From Streptomyces sp. ISL-96 (GTDB taxonomy: Bacteria > Actinomycetota > Actinomycetes > Streptomycetales > Streptomycetaceae): 64,000 bases of DNA. The position numbers and the translations under genes are program-made. The stretch spans positions 1-64,000 of the forward strand of contig NZ_JAGGPA010000009.1 of NCBI RefSeq assembly GCF_018614035.1, read 5' to 3'. A model generated the notes under the pieces. That model searched no databases and was not told the origin of the DNA. It saw only the letters and a program-made list of their open reading frames with translations. Numbering within the stretch: the first letter of the stretch is position 1; every line of letters begins with the position of its first letter. Below are positions 47,850 through 56,759 of this stretch, one piece after another.

Positions 47850-50243
47850 CTAGGTGCTGGTGGTGCGGCGGCGCTTCCACCACACGAGCGCCACGCCGGC
47901 GGACAGAAGAGCCGCGGTGATTGCGGCGATGGTTGCGACCTGGGCACCGGTGTCGGCGAGACCGCCGCCTCCGTTGTCGTCGTCGGCCGGGGGTGTGGCA
48001 GGAGGCTGCGTGTGGTTCCCGCTGCCGGTGGGGGTGGGCGGCGGGGTGCGGGTCGGGCCCGTGGTGGGCTTCCCGGTCGGCTTGTCCGTCGGCGTCGGCT
48101 TCGTCGTCGGCGTCGGTTTCGTCGTCGGGGTGGGGGTGCCTGCGTCGTCGTCACTCATGCCCGCGCTGTTGCCGCCGAGCATCAGCATCCCGTCCTGGTC
48201 CGCGTCATCCGTGGCCGCCTTGATCGCGGTGTTCTTCGTGCGCGGGGTGTAGGGGCGCTCGGTGCGGAACTGGAGTCCGGTGATGTTGCGCTTGGGCTGC
48301 TTGGAGAAGTCGACACCGCCGACGGTGATGACCCAGACCTCCTCACCCTTGGTCAGTTCGTACTTGAACTCTCCTTCCTTGAAGACCTTGACGTACTTGT
48401 TGAAGACGTCGGTCTTCTTCCAGTCCTGGTTGGGGGCGCGCAGCGGCCACCGCTTGACGTTGTTGCTGTTGATGATCTCGCGGTAGTCGGTGGGGCGCTC
48501 AGCGTCCTGCTGGCGGATGTACTCGGCTGCGACGCGGGCGGTGTAGACGCGGCGCAGGTCGGCGTACTGGGGCTTGGTGTTGATCCACTTCTCGACCTCG
48601 GGGACCACGGTGCGCTGAAGGACGCGTTCGTTGTGCTCGATCTCGTCCTTGCTCAACTGGTCCTGGCAGGGCTTCCCTTCGCCGGGGCCCGGGGTGTTGA
48701 CCTCGGCGTATTCGGACTGGAGCTTCAACGGTGCGTCGAGGATGTAGATGCCGCCGTCCTGCTCGCGGACCTTCGCGGGCTTGGGTTCGATCCAGTTACG
48801 GCCCGAGTGCAGGCACGGCCAGCCGTTGACCTTGGCAAGGCCGTCCCAGGCGGCCTTGCCCACCTCCGTCTTGGGGTCCATGGCCTTGTAGAAATCGTGC
48901 TTGAGCTGGAGGTCGGCTTCCAGCAGGATGCGGCCGGCGTCGGTGGAGGCGAACTTGTCGTCCATGATCGTGCCGGGGGTGTCCGGGTTGAGGTTGACCC
49001 AGAACTTGTCAGGGGTGAGAGCGAGCCAGGTGAAGAAGGCGTCGGAGATCATCTGCGCCTTCTCCTTGCCACCCCAGCCGCCACTCTCGCCGGGGGCCTT
49101 GGCCGCGGAGAACGCGTAGTCCAGCCCGGCGCCCTTGGCGGGCTTGCCGACGTACTTCAGCTCCAGGGAGGTGAAGTCGATGCCCCCCGGCCCCTTGGGG
49201 AACCGTCCCCCCGACGCCTGTTCGCGCCGGTTGAGGAAGTCGGCCATGTCCTTCGGGGTCGGCTTGGACTGCTTGATCTGGTCGATCGCCCCGCCGCGCG
49301 ATCCGGTGTTCTTCGACGGGTCGGCGTTCATGTAAGGGGCGTTGTACCGGTAGGGGCTGTTGTTGCTCTTTGCCGGCGCCTTCTCGATGGCGTTCGAGCG
49401 GTGCTCGTGGATCGTGACCCGCTCCTGGCCGAGGGTGCCCTTGCCGAGGTTGCGGCGCATCTCGTCGAAGAACTTCTGCCCCTGGCCGCCGCGCTCTTCA
49501 GCGAAGATGTACCGGATCTTGTAGCCGGACCGCTGCCAGTTCTTGTTCCTGGACAGGGCCAGGTCCTTGGGCTTCTGGCTGTCCTCCGGCTTGTTGTTGG
49601 ACTTGATCTCTACGATCTCGCGGGTCTTCTTGTTGATCGCGTCCAGGATCCGGCGGTGTACCTTGCCGGTCTTCGGGTCCCGGATCTTGATCTCCTTCTG
49701 GCAGATCCAGTCCGGTCCGGTCAGCCCGAAGTCCTTGACGACCTTCGCCTCATAGGCTTTGCCTCGCGGGTCGTGCCCGGACTGCGGGATGTACTTGCCG
49801 TCCCTCCAGCCGTCCCAGTCCGTCTTCCACCGGCTGTTCGGCTTGGCGATCTCCTTGGCGTAGTAGGCGTAGACGCGCCGGGGGTCACCCTTCTCGTACG
49901 CCTCCGGGTCGGTGCCGATCTTGTCCAGGAACGCTTTGCGCTCGGCAGCGTCTTCAGGGAGCTGCAAGCCGTCGTACTGCTTGCCGGTGTTGACGTAGTC
50001 GAACTCGTCCCATTGTGACTTCGGACGGCTGGTGTCACCGGCCGGGAGGCGCCCGGTGGGGGTGTTCTTGATTCCGTAGAGTTCGTCGCACCGCTTGCCC
50101 GGCGACAGGGGTCTTTCTTTCGGCGCCGCGGCCGCAGTGTCAAGAGTCGGCAGAGCGCCTATGGAGAGCGCGGCCGTACAGGCGACGGCAACCGCAGCAT
50201 GCGTCCAGGCGCGCAGATGGCCGCTTGATATCTGGTACTTCAC
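47850..50243 (-). CDS. Large LAxTG wall-anchored protein with PD-(D/E)XK nuclease-like domain
   Basis: The 797-residue protein starts at GTG 50243 with a signal peptide to about residue 40 (AAAA-PKERPL). Near residues 160-230 a nuclease-like core appears: GKAYEAKVV (Glu165), RRILDAINKKTREIVEIKSN (Asp201; Glu212-Ile-Lys214), the D-Xn-ExK pattern. A central region (about 340-520) has KFWVNLNPDTPGTIMDDKFA and GRILLEADLQLKHDF, a conserved block I have seen only in uncharacterised secreted proteins. A Thr/Pro-rich wall-spanning stalk (KPTPTTKPTPT) leads to sorting signal LADTG near 762, a membrane helix and KRRR. It is therefore displayed on the cell wall, possibly as a contact-dependent toxin or a DNA-processing enzyme; this is inference. 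Confidence 0.75.
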   Translation of the reverse strand: MKYQISSGHLRAWTHAAVAVACTAALSIGALPTLDTAAAAPKERPLSPGKRCDELYGIKNTPTGRLPAGDTSRPKSQWDEFDYVNTGKQYDGLQLPEDAAERKAFLDKIGTDPEAYEKGDPRRVYAYYAKEIAKPNSRWKTDWDGWRDGKYIPQSGHDPRGKAYEAKVVKDFGLTGPDWICQKEIKIRDPKTGKVHRRILDAINKKTREIVEIKSNNKPEDSQKPKDLALSRNKNWQRSGYKIRYIFAEERGGQGQKFFDEMRRNLGKGTLGQERVTIHEHRSNAIEKAPAKSNNSPYRYNAPYMNADPSKNTGSRGGAIDQIKQSKPTPKDMADFLNRREQASGGRFPKGPGGIDFTSLELKYVGKPAKGAGLDYAFSAAKAPGESGGWGGKEKAQMISDAFFTWLALTPDKFWVNLNPDTPGTIMDDKFASTDAGRILLEADLQLKHDFYKAMDPKTEVGKAAWDGLAKVNGWPCLHSGRNWIEPKPAKVREQDGGIYILDAPLKLQSEYAEVNTPGPGEGKPCQDQLSKDEIEHNERVLQRTVVPEVEKWINTKPQYADLRRVYTARVAAEYIRQQDAERPTDYREIINSNNVKRWPLRAPNQDWKKTDVFNKYVKVFKEGEFKYELTKGEEVWVITVGGVDFSKQPKRNITGLQFRTERPYTPRTKNTAIKAATDDADQDGMLMLGGNSAGMSDDDAGTPTPTTKPTPTTKPTPTDKPTGKPTTGPTRTPPPTPTGSGNHTQPPATPPADDDNGGGGLADTGAQVATIAAITAALLSAGVALVWWKRRRTTST

Positions 50244-50452
50244 CTGATGCTGGTCTTCCCAAGGGGCCCAGTGGGGTGGGGTCCCGTGCGCCTCCAGGGG
50301 CCCCCGTAGTCGTTGGTGGCGCAAGGGTCTGTTCCAACCCTGGGCGGCCAACTATCCGCATGACTAAGGGATATGGGGCGTGTCGGCCACCAACTCGGCA
50401 TGTACATGTGATCGTTACAGGCGCAGCCATCGGTGGCGTTAGGGTCGGCGGC

Positions 50453-50959
50453 ATGGACGAACAGCAGCAGGACCAGGAGCGGGAATGGGCGAACAACCCG
50501 CGCCTTGACGCGTGGATCTCCGAGCAGCGCGCAGCCTTCAACGCCCATTTCCCGCTTGAAGCAGACGACTGGGATTTCAGTATCGAATCCCTCGACCGTC
50601 TTGAAGCCTTTATACGGCGCCGGTTCTCCTCCTGCGAGGAGATCAAGGCCGAGCGTGACAGCGGCCCGGTTGGCGCCGCCACGTGGTACCTGGGCGAGGT
50701 GCATGTGCGTACAGCCGGCGCGCAATGGCAGTACGGGACCGAACCCGACCTTGCCGCCCCCGAGTACGACCAGCCCTACGTCACCATCCCCTACGAACGC
50801 ATCGACGAGTACCCACCTGCCGACGACGACCCCGCTCAGGACGGCCGCCCGCTGACGGTTCCCGGCGACGAGCTGTGCGCCCTGTTCCTACGCGGTCCCG
50901 ACCACCACCTCCGTGACACCCTCACCCGCTACCACGGCGCGCCAGACACCGACGGATGA
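50453..50959 (+). CDS. Hypothetical protein (small acidic, possible immunity-type)
   Basis: The 168-residue acidic protein begins at ATG 50453 (MDEQQQDQEREWANNPRLDA). There is no signal peptide or membrane helix. Sequence features are an N-terminal helical stretch rich in Asp/Glu/Trp and the block SIESLDRLEAFIRRRFSSCE, then WYLGEVHVRTAGAQWQYGTE, a pattern reminiscent of small cytosolic immunity-like or SMI1-type proteins. I do not assign a family. It is divergent from the wall-anchored nuclease-like protein (210 bp apart) and overlaps the next gene by four bases. Confidence 0.7.
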   Translation: MDEQQQDQEREWANNPRLDAWISEQRAAFNAHFPLEADDWDFSIESLDRLEAFIRRRFSSCEEIKAERDSGPVGAATWYLGEVHVRTAGAQWQYGTEPDLAAPEYDQPYVTIPYERIDEYPPADDDPAQDGRPLTVPGDELCALFLRGPDHHLRDTLTRYHGAPDTDG

Positions 50960-51399
50960 GGGGGCTGAGGGTGGACGCGGAACGTCGGCACGTGGGCATC
51001 CAGCTTCCTGAGGGGTCCTGGTGGGACTGGGACGTCATCGCGTGGCACGCTGCTGAGCTCCGACTGGCGGCCGCGCATGACCTCACCTATCACCATGGCT
51101 TGGAACTGGTCTTCGGCGATCCAATCCTCGTCAGCTGCCCGGCAAAGTTCCTCGATCCGGCGTTCTGCGCGCCGACGAGCGAGGAGCTCGCGCGAGTCAC
51201 CCGCCAGATCGGCGAAGAACCGCCTGTTCTCGTGGCTTTCGAGGCGGACGCAGGCGGGCTGGAACCCGTCTCCTGTCTCATCGCTGCGGAACGGATCGAA
51301 GTCGTGCAGGAAACCGTTCTGCGGTACTGGCGCGACGACGTAGCTCCCGGTCAGCGATTCGCTCCGTGGGTGCTGCCTCCGGCGCCGCAGGCGAGCTAA
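50956..51399 (+). CDS. Hypothetical protein, coupled to the upstream small acidic protein
   Basis: The 147-residue protein starts with an ATGA overlap at 50956 (MRGLRVDAERRHVGIQLPEG). No known motif, signal or membrane helix is visible. The composition is Trp/Ala/Glu-rich with an alpha/beta pattern (HHGLELVFGDPILVSCPAKF, PPVLVAFEADAGGLEPVSCL). Its stop lies 1 bp before the right DUF3830 repeat, so it is the last gene of the inserted segment. Paired with the preceding gene it forms a two-gene unit of unknown purpose. Confidence 0.7.
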   Translation: MRGLRVDAERRHVGIQLPEGSWWDWDVIAWHAAELRLAAAHDLTYHHGLELVFGDPILVSCPAKFLDPAFCAPTSEELARVTRQIGEEPPVLVAFEADAGGLEPVSCLIAAERIEVVQETVLRYWRDDVAPGQRFAPWVLPPAPQAS

Positions 51400-51400
51400 A

Positions 51401-51527
51401 CGGGCTGGCCCCGGCATCGTCTGGGGCACGGTGCTGGAAGGCCTGGACCGGATGGCCGAGGCCTGCCAGGACCTCTGGCGGTCGGGCGCGGTGGGCGAGA
51501 CCCTGACCTTCCGCCGGGCGTAGGTGA
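51401..51527 (+). repeat. Direct repeat, right copy (orphan 3' end of a DUF3830 gene)
   Basis: This encodes the last ~40 residues of a DUF3830 protein (PGIVWGTVLEGLDRMAEACQ..) with no start or upstream part, ending in TAG GTGA as in the left copy. It marks the right border of the 46697-51400 segment. Confidence 0.88.
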
Positions 51528-51552
51528 TCGATGCTGAGGAACCGCACGGGTC

Positions 51553-52251
51553 TCACCCGTGCGGCGACCGAGCCGGCCGTTGCCGTACGTGGACGTCGGC
51601 GGTGTGCGGGGCGCCGACGACGCTTCGGGCGGCGACGGCCCGGCCTGCCATGGTGACGCCGCTGGAGATGCGACAGCGGCGACCGATAGCTGACCCCGGC
51701 CCAAGGCTGATGGTGTTTCCAGTCTGGACGCCGTCCCCGATCAGCGCGCCGAACTGGGTCGTTCCGCAGCGGTAGAGCCCGTCCGGGACCCGCACGATGA
51801 CCTCTCTGTCCGGGGTACGCATGTCGTCGCACAGGTTGATCGCGGCGACGGTGACACCTGCCGACAGGTGGGCTTCTGTGCCGACGATCGTGCGATTGAT
51901 GCCGATGCGGTGACCCAGTACGGCTCCTTCCCCAACGACGCAGGCTGTTACTTCGCAGTTGAAGCCGACCGACGCACCCGCGCACAGTACGGAGCCCTTG
52001 CGCACGGTGGAGAACTCATGGACTCGCACGTCCGGGCCGATGATGACGTCCTCTCCTACGATCGCCGGCGGGTGGACGAACGCGGTGTGGTGGATGCGTT
52101 CGGGGACCAGGGCGAGGGCTTCGCGATGCAGTTCGGGCCAGGCAGTCAGGAATGCGGCGAGCTCGTACCGTTCCAACTCCCCATAAGAAGTTGTGGCGAT
52201 CGCGCCCACGGTGGCGCCGCTGACGTAGTCGGCAAGGTGAATGGATGGCAT
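51553..52251 (-). CDS. Left-handed beta-helix (hexapeptide repeat) acyltransferase-like protein
   Basis: The 232-residue protein starts at ATG 52251 (MPSIHLADYVSGATVGAIAT), AAGGAA upstream. Imperfect hexapeptide turns run from about residue 60: AIVGEDVIIGPDVRVHEFST, VLCAGASVGFNCEVTACVVG, EGAVLGHRIGINRTIVG, GDGVQTGNTISLGPGSAIG. This is the LbH fold of sugar acyl- and acetyltransferases. It diverges by 87 bp from the interrupted GT2 gene, so the pair probably decorated a small glycan or glycosylated metabolite. The acceptor is unknown. Confidence 0.82.
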   Translation of the reverse strand: MPSIHLADYVSGATVGAIATTSYGELERYELAAFLTAWPELHREALALVPERIHHTAFVHPPAIVGEDVIIGPDVRVHEFSTVRKGSVLCAGASVGFNCEVTACVVGEGAVLGHRIGINRTIVGTEAHLSAGVTVAAINLCDDMRTPDREVIVRVPDGLYRCGTTQFGALIGDGVQTGNTISLGPGSAIGRRCRISSGVTMAGRAVAARSVVGAPHTADVHVRQRPARSPHG

Positions 52252-52338
52252 GGCTGGGGTTCCTTTCGCGTATCTGGCAGGTGACGGGGCCGCTAGGCTC
52301 GCCGCCTAGCGCCGTCACCGAGAGCTGGAGATCTGGAC

Positions 52339-52893
52339 GTGTCCCGACCGCGTGTGGGTGTGGCCGTGCTGACCATGGGCAATCGGCCGGCCGAGCTGCG
52401 GGCTCTGCTCGACTCGGTGGCCAAACAGGACGAGCCCGCCGCCCACGTGGTGGTGGTTGGCAACGGGTCTCCCCTGCCTGACCTGCCGGATTGGGTGATC
52501 GGCATCGAGCTGGACGAGAACTTGGGGGTGTCCGGCGGCCGCAATGTGGCGATGGAGCGACTGCGGGAATTGGGGGACGTCGACGTCCTCGTGGACCTGG
52601 ACGACGACGGCCTCTTGATCGCGGCTGACGTAGTTCGCCGCATCTCAGACCTGTACGCCTCCGACCCGCATCTGGGCATCGTCAGTTTCCGGATCGCGGA
52701 CGAGACCGGACATACGCAGAGACGGCATGTGCCCAGGCTGCGGGCCGGTGATCCGATGCGCCGGGGTCTGGTGACCACCTTCCTCGGTGGCGGACACGCT
52801 CTGTCGATGCCGATGCTGGACCAGGTCGGAGGCTGGCCGGATGCCTTCTTCTTCACCCACGAGTTAACTTGCCTGCCTGCCATGTGTACTTGA
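52339..52893 (+). pseudogene. Family 2 glycosyltransferase, 5' half (split by transposon)
   Basis: From GTG 52339 the frame encodes the N-terminal ~175 residues of a GT2 enzyme. It has GVAVLTMGNRPAELRALLDS, the nucleotide-sugar site with VLVDLDDDG (DxD) and GGGHALSMPMLDQVGGWPDA. It breaks off after FFFTHE at 52863 and then picks up ten foreign codons to a chance stop at 52893. The missing half is at 61785-62135, and the two halves join precisely as HE-ETDLAW. Together they would give 291 residues, matching the 293 of the intact homologue at 60765-61646. Confidence 0.9.
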
Positions 52894-52989
52894 TGTGTGT
52901 CTGTAGCGTTACCTGTTGCGTCCCAGCCTCGTTAACCGGCCGAGCACACGGTGTGTGTGATGTGTGACTAGGAGAAGCGAGGGTGGCGA

Positions 52990-54168
52990 GTGAGCCGACG
53001 GACAGTCATCGGCGATCTGCGAGTACAGGAGATCCGTCGGCGGGACGGCCGGGTCGCGTACACGATCGTGGAACCGGGCGGGCCGGTACATCCCGTGGCC
53101 GACAGCTTCCTGCGGATATGCGACGTCGGTACGGCGAGGACGTACGCGTACCTGCTCGTGGATCATCTGCGGTGGCTGCCCTATGAAGGGCTGTCGCCGG
53201 AGACGGTGACGTTCTACGACCTTCAGCGGTACATGGGCACCGTCGGCGCCGAGTTCTCGGGCCCGTTCGGGCAGCCGTGGCGGGAGGGCAAGAAGCCGTA
53301 CCAGCAGAGCACGCTGGCGACTGCCGCAGCCGCGCTGAAGGGCTTCTACCTTCACCAGGGAAAGTTGGGGATCAACCAGGATCTGGCGCAGGAGTTCGGC
53401 GGGACGAGGCTGCCGACGAAGGCCGACCGGAACCGGGCGATGCTCGGCCACGTCATGCGGGAGATGCCGGCCAACGAATTGCGGCCGAAGAGAGCGGTCC
53501 GGCGACGCCATCCGAAGCTGCCGCCGGAGGGCGCCCGGGAAGTCCTGTTGGAGGACTTCAAAACGGCACGGGACCGGATGGTCGTGACGTGGCTGGACGA
53601 CGGCGGCTTCCGCATCGGTGAGCTGACGGGCATGCACCTGGTGGATCTCCATCTGCGGGAGAACGCACGCTGCGGCGAGTGCCGCACGGCCCACGTGCAC
53701 ATCTGTCACCGTGAGACGAATGCGAACCGGTCCCGGGTGAAGACGAAGCAGGACTGGGTCGTTCAGGACGGGGTCGTCCAGGGCGGCAATGTTCGGCGGG
53801 CGAGTCCCGCGATGGTCCACACCTATTTCGAGTACATGACCACTGAGTACCCGCCGGACGCCACGCACGGCATGCTCCTGGTCAACCTCGGCGGTCCGAC
53901 TGCCGGGCTGCCGTGGACCACCGACTCGGCGCGCAAATTGCTCAAGCGGGCCGGCTACCGGCTGGAGCTCGGGCTGGTCAGACCGCATATGTTCCGGCAT
54001 CAGTTCGGCAGCGGGGTTCTCGACGCCGCGAATGGCAACACGGTCATCGCCAGGGACGCGGGCGGCTGGGCCTCAGCACAGACCGTCGAGGAGGTCTACG
54101 GGCACACCGACGTCCACGACCCGGCGTTCGTCACCGCGTTGAACACCGTGTGGGGTGAGCAGAAATGA
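52990..54168 (+). CDS. tnpA: Tn554 TnpA-like tyrosine recombinase
   Basis: The 392-residue recombinase starts at GTG 52990. A core-binding N-terminal domain (about 45-150, RTYAYLLVDHLRWLPYEGLS) precedes the catalytic domain. The latter has Arg208 (DDGGFRIGELTGM), His333 and Arg336 (RPHMFRHQFGSGVL), Trp360 in place of the second His/Trp (GGWAS) and nucleophile Tyr370 (EEVYGHTD). A CGECR..HICH cluster may bind zinc. Its stop overlaps tnpB as ATGA. Together with TnpB and TnpC it should excise and insert the element at a short core. Confidence 0.9.
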   Translation: MSRRTVIGDLRVQEIRRRDGRVAYTIVEPGGPVHPVADSFLRICDVGTARTYAYLLVDHLRWLPYEGLSPETVTFYDLQRYMGTVGAEFSGPFGQPWREGKKPYQQSTLATAAAALKGFYLHQGKLGINQDLAQEFGGTRLPTKADRNRAMLGHVMREMPANELRPKRAVRRRHPKLPPEGAREVLLEDFKTARDRMVVTWLDDGGFRIGELTGMHLVDLHLRENARCGECRTAHVHICHRETNANRSRVKTKQDWVVQDGVVQGGNVRRASPAMVHTYFEYMTTEYPPDATHGMLLVNLGGPTAGLPWTTDSARKLLKRAGYRLELGLVRPHMFRHQFGSGVLDAANGNTVIARDAGGWASAQTVEEVYGHTDVHDPAFVTALNTVWGEQK

Positions 54169-56759
54169 GCTCGCCTCTGCGTTCGCTGCCTGATCGCGGG
54201 CCCGGCCAGGTCGGACGGGACCGCCTGGAGCTGTTGGAGGCTCTGATCAGTGGGCCGTCCTTCGATCCGCTCTTCCGGGGCGATGTGCTGAACATGCCTG
54301 CAGACCACGAGACGTACGGCTGGGGCTGTGCGGTCCCGGAGTGCCTGCGCACCCGCAACAGCAGCGACGATTTCTGCCACACGCACCAGAGGGAGTGGAA
54401 TGATCACTTGGCCCGGGACCCGCAGGGGGCGACCCGAACCGGGTTCCTGGCCGTCGCGGCGCCGTTGGAGCCCAAGGAGGGTTACGAGCCGGAGCTCTGT
54501 GCGGTCTGTCCGGACCGGCCCGTCCACATCCGGTCGAGACGGATCTGCATGATGCACTACCGGCAGTGGGACAATTACGCTCGTCGGGCCGGGGCCTCTG
54601 CTGACTTCTCCTACTGGTTGCGCGATCAAGTCCCCTACCCACACGGCTACGGACTGTGCCGCGCGGCGACCTGTGAACGTCTGGCCGACACACCACTGCG
54701 GTTGTGTGCTCAGCACCGGGAGCGCTACATCGCCGCCGACCGGCCGGGCCGGGTGACTCTGCCCCGGCTGTGGGAGCGTCACTACGAGCGGACGGGCGAG
54801 GCCGTTCCCGTCTCCACCGAGGATCCGTCGGCGTTCGAGGCATGGTGCGCCAAGCAGCAGCCGGTCTACCAGCTCGGGCAGATCAACCTGCTCGGCATGC
54901 GTCCGCTGGCCAAAGCGGAGTTGCAGTGGGGGCTGGAAGCCCATACCCGGGACGGCAGCCGCACCCTGTGGACCATCGCTGACCTGCGGATGCTGACCAA
55001 CGAGTGCCGGGAGTACGACGTCGACTCGCTCGCCGGCCTCGATCTGGACCGGCGCCGCATGAGGCCCCGGCAGATCGCGCGGGAAATCCTGAGCCGACTA
55101 CGACCGCTCTATTACACGAAGGAAGACAGCCGAGAAGCCGGGTTCATCGAGACCGAGCACTTCGGACGCCGCCTCCCCGGCACGGACACCTGCTTCGACC
55201 TGTCCACCGTGCCACAGCACTGGCTCCGTGGTGTGCTCTGGGACCACATCGCCCGCCTGCTGCAGTCCGTGGACTGTCCCCGCTCCCGCGGCCCGCTGGA
55301 CTCAGCCCGACGGGCGCTGTCGGAACTTGGCGCGTTCCTGGAAGCCGACACTCCGGGAGGCGGGCACGACCCGAAGCTGCTGACGGGCCGGCACGCCGAG
55401 GATTTTGCCGCCGATCAACGGCACCGTGCGGCCGGTGGCCTGCCGTCGCTGGTCCTGCGTCGCACCGACGGCTCCCCCGGAACCGTGACCACGGCGAGCG
55501 CCAGGACCACGTTCAGCTACGTGCGCAAGCTCCTCTACGAGCTCTTGGAGACCGGTCAGGCCGAAGTGCTCGGCCTGGACCGAGCGTTCATCACCGTACT
55601 TCCGCGTGGAGGCAGAGCCCAGGGCCGAAAGCGGCGGCCGTTCGACGACCGGCTCGCGCGGGCACTGGCCGACGACGGCAACTTGTCGCGGTTCGCCGCG
55701 AACTGGGACCCCAACGACCGTGGGCTGCGGGATGCCTGGGAGGCCCTGGTCTACACCGGCCGGCGCTGCTCGGAGGTCCTGGAGCTCCGCTTCAACTGCA
55801 TCTCCTACCTCAACGGGATCCCGATGCTCTGGCACGACCAGACCAAGGTGGGGAACCTCGACGCGGCTATCCGCATCCCCGAGTACCTCTTCAATCGCCT
55901 CGACAACCGGCGCAAGACGACGCTTCAACGCTTCGAACGGCGCCAGGGACGCATGCCCACCGCGCTGGAACAGGAGCAACTGGCCCTGTTCCCCACCCAT
56001 GTCAAGAACCCCCAGGAGACCGAGGCGATCTCCCACGGCTTCTTCAGCAGCTCATTCCGGGAGTGGGTTGCGACGTTCGACCTGGGACGAGGAGTGCCCC
56101 ACCAAGCTCGCCACACGCTGGCCACCAAGCTCCTCAGGGCCGGGGCATCGCTCACACACATCAAGAAGTATCTCGGGCAGGTCTCCGAGCACATGGCCGA
56201 ACACTACGTCGACATCGCCGGCTCCGAACTGGACGACCTCCTGCCCCGCGTCTGGGTCGGTGGGCCCGGTTCCGCCAACCCCGGCGAGCCGCTCTTCGAC
56301 ACCGCCACCAACCCGCTCAGCAGGGAGACGGCGCTGGCCATGGCGGTGGACGTGGGCCGCCGGTGCACACCGACCCTGGGCGGCCTCTGCACGGCCCAGG
56401 TCGTCGTGGACGGCGGGAAATGCCCCCGGAACCTGGACTGCGACAGCTGTGACAAGCTCGTGATGACCGGTGCGGATCTCCTTTACTGGAGGCGCAAGCG
56501 CGAGCAGTGGTACTCCATCGCCGAGCGGGCCCCGGACGACGCGACCGCCGACTACCTCCACAAGGTCTTCGAGCCCACCGCACGGGCGATCGAGGGCTTG
56601 GAGAAAGCCCTGGCAGGGCTCGATCTGCTCGACCAGGCCCTCGCCCTGGACCTGCGGCGCCCACAGGACTACTTCAGCCACATGTGGAACACCGGCTTCC
56701 CCGTCGAGGAACTCGCCGATCCCGACGACTACGACGATCAGGAGGACGAGGTCGCATGA
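54165..56759 (+). CDS. tnpB: Tn554 TnpB-like large tyrosine recombinase
   Basis: The 864-residue protein is longer than classical TnpB (about 630). The N-terminal ~200 residues carry three C-x-C/H zinc-like knots (CAVPEC..CHTH, CAVCP..CMMH, CRAATC..CAQH) that probably bind DNA. The catalytic domain is near 530-680, with Arg in VYTGRRCSEVLELR, HQARH near 645, and Tyr in MAEHYVDIAG near 679. A C-terminal Cys-rich block (CTPTLGGLC..CPRNLDCDSC) precedes a helical tail. It overlaps tnpA and tnpC by four bases each. Confidence 0.9.
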   Translation: MSSPLRSLPDRGPGQVGRDRLELLEALISGPSFDPLFRGDVLNMPADHETYGWGCAVPECLRTRNSSDDFCHTHQREWNDHLARDPQGATRTGFLAVAAPLEPKEGYEPELCAVCPDRPVHIRSRRICMMHYRQWDNYARRAGASADFSYWLRDQVPYPHGYGLCRAATCERLADTPLRLCAQHRERYIAADRPGRVTLPRLWERHYERTGEAVPVSTEDPSAFEAWCAKQQPVYQLGQINLLGMRPLAKAELQWGLEAHTRDGSRTLWTIADLRMLTNECREYDVDSLAGLDLDRRRMRPRQIAREILSRLRPLYYTKEDSREAGFIETEHFGRRLPGTDTCFDLSTVPQHWLRGVLWDHIARLLQSVDCPRSRGPLDSARRALSELGAFLEADTPGGGHDPKLLTGRHAEDFAADQRHRAAGGLPSLVLRRTDGSPGTVTTASARTTFSYVRKLLYELLETGQAEVLGLDRAFITVLPRGGRAQGRKRRPFDDRLARALADDGNLSRFAANWDPNDRGLRDAWEALVYTGRRCSEVLELRFNCISYLNGIPMLWHDQTKVGNLDAAIRIPEYLFNRLDNRRKTTLQRFERRQGRMPTALEQEQLALFPTHVKNPQETEAISHGFFSSSFREWVATFDLGRGVPHQARHTLATKLLRAGASLTHIKKYLGQVSEHMAEHYVDIAGSELDDLLPRVWVGGPGSANPGEPLFDTATNPLSRETALAMAVDVGRRCTPTLGGLCTAQVVVDGGKCPRNLDCDSCDKLVMTGADLLYWRRKREQWYSIAERAPDDATADYLHKVFEPTARAIEGLEKALAGLDLLDQALALDLRRPQDYFSHMWNTGFPVEELADPDDYDDQEDEVA

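Noticed and set aside
48012..50018. 668-residue plus-strand frame
   Set aside because: Antisense to the wall-anchored protein, which has a signal peptide, stalk and sorting signal.
52990..56759. Phage or ICE integrase interpretation of the two tyrosine recombinases
   Set aside because: No tRNA target, replication, transfer or structural genes accompany them; two recombinases followed by a DUF6262 protein with four-base overlaps is the Tn554 pattern.
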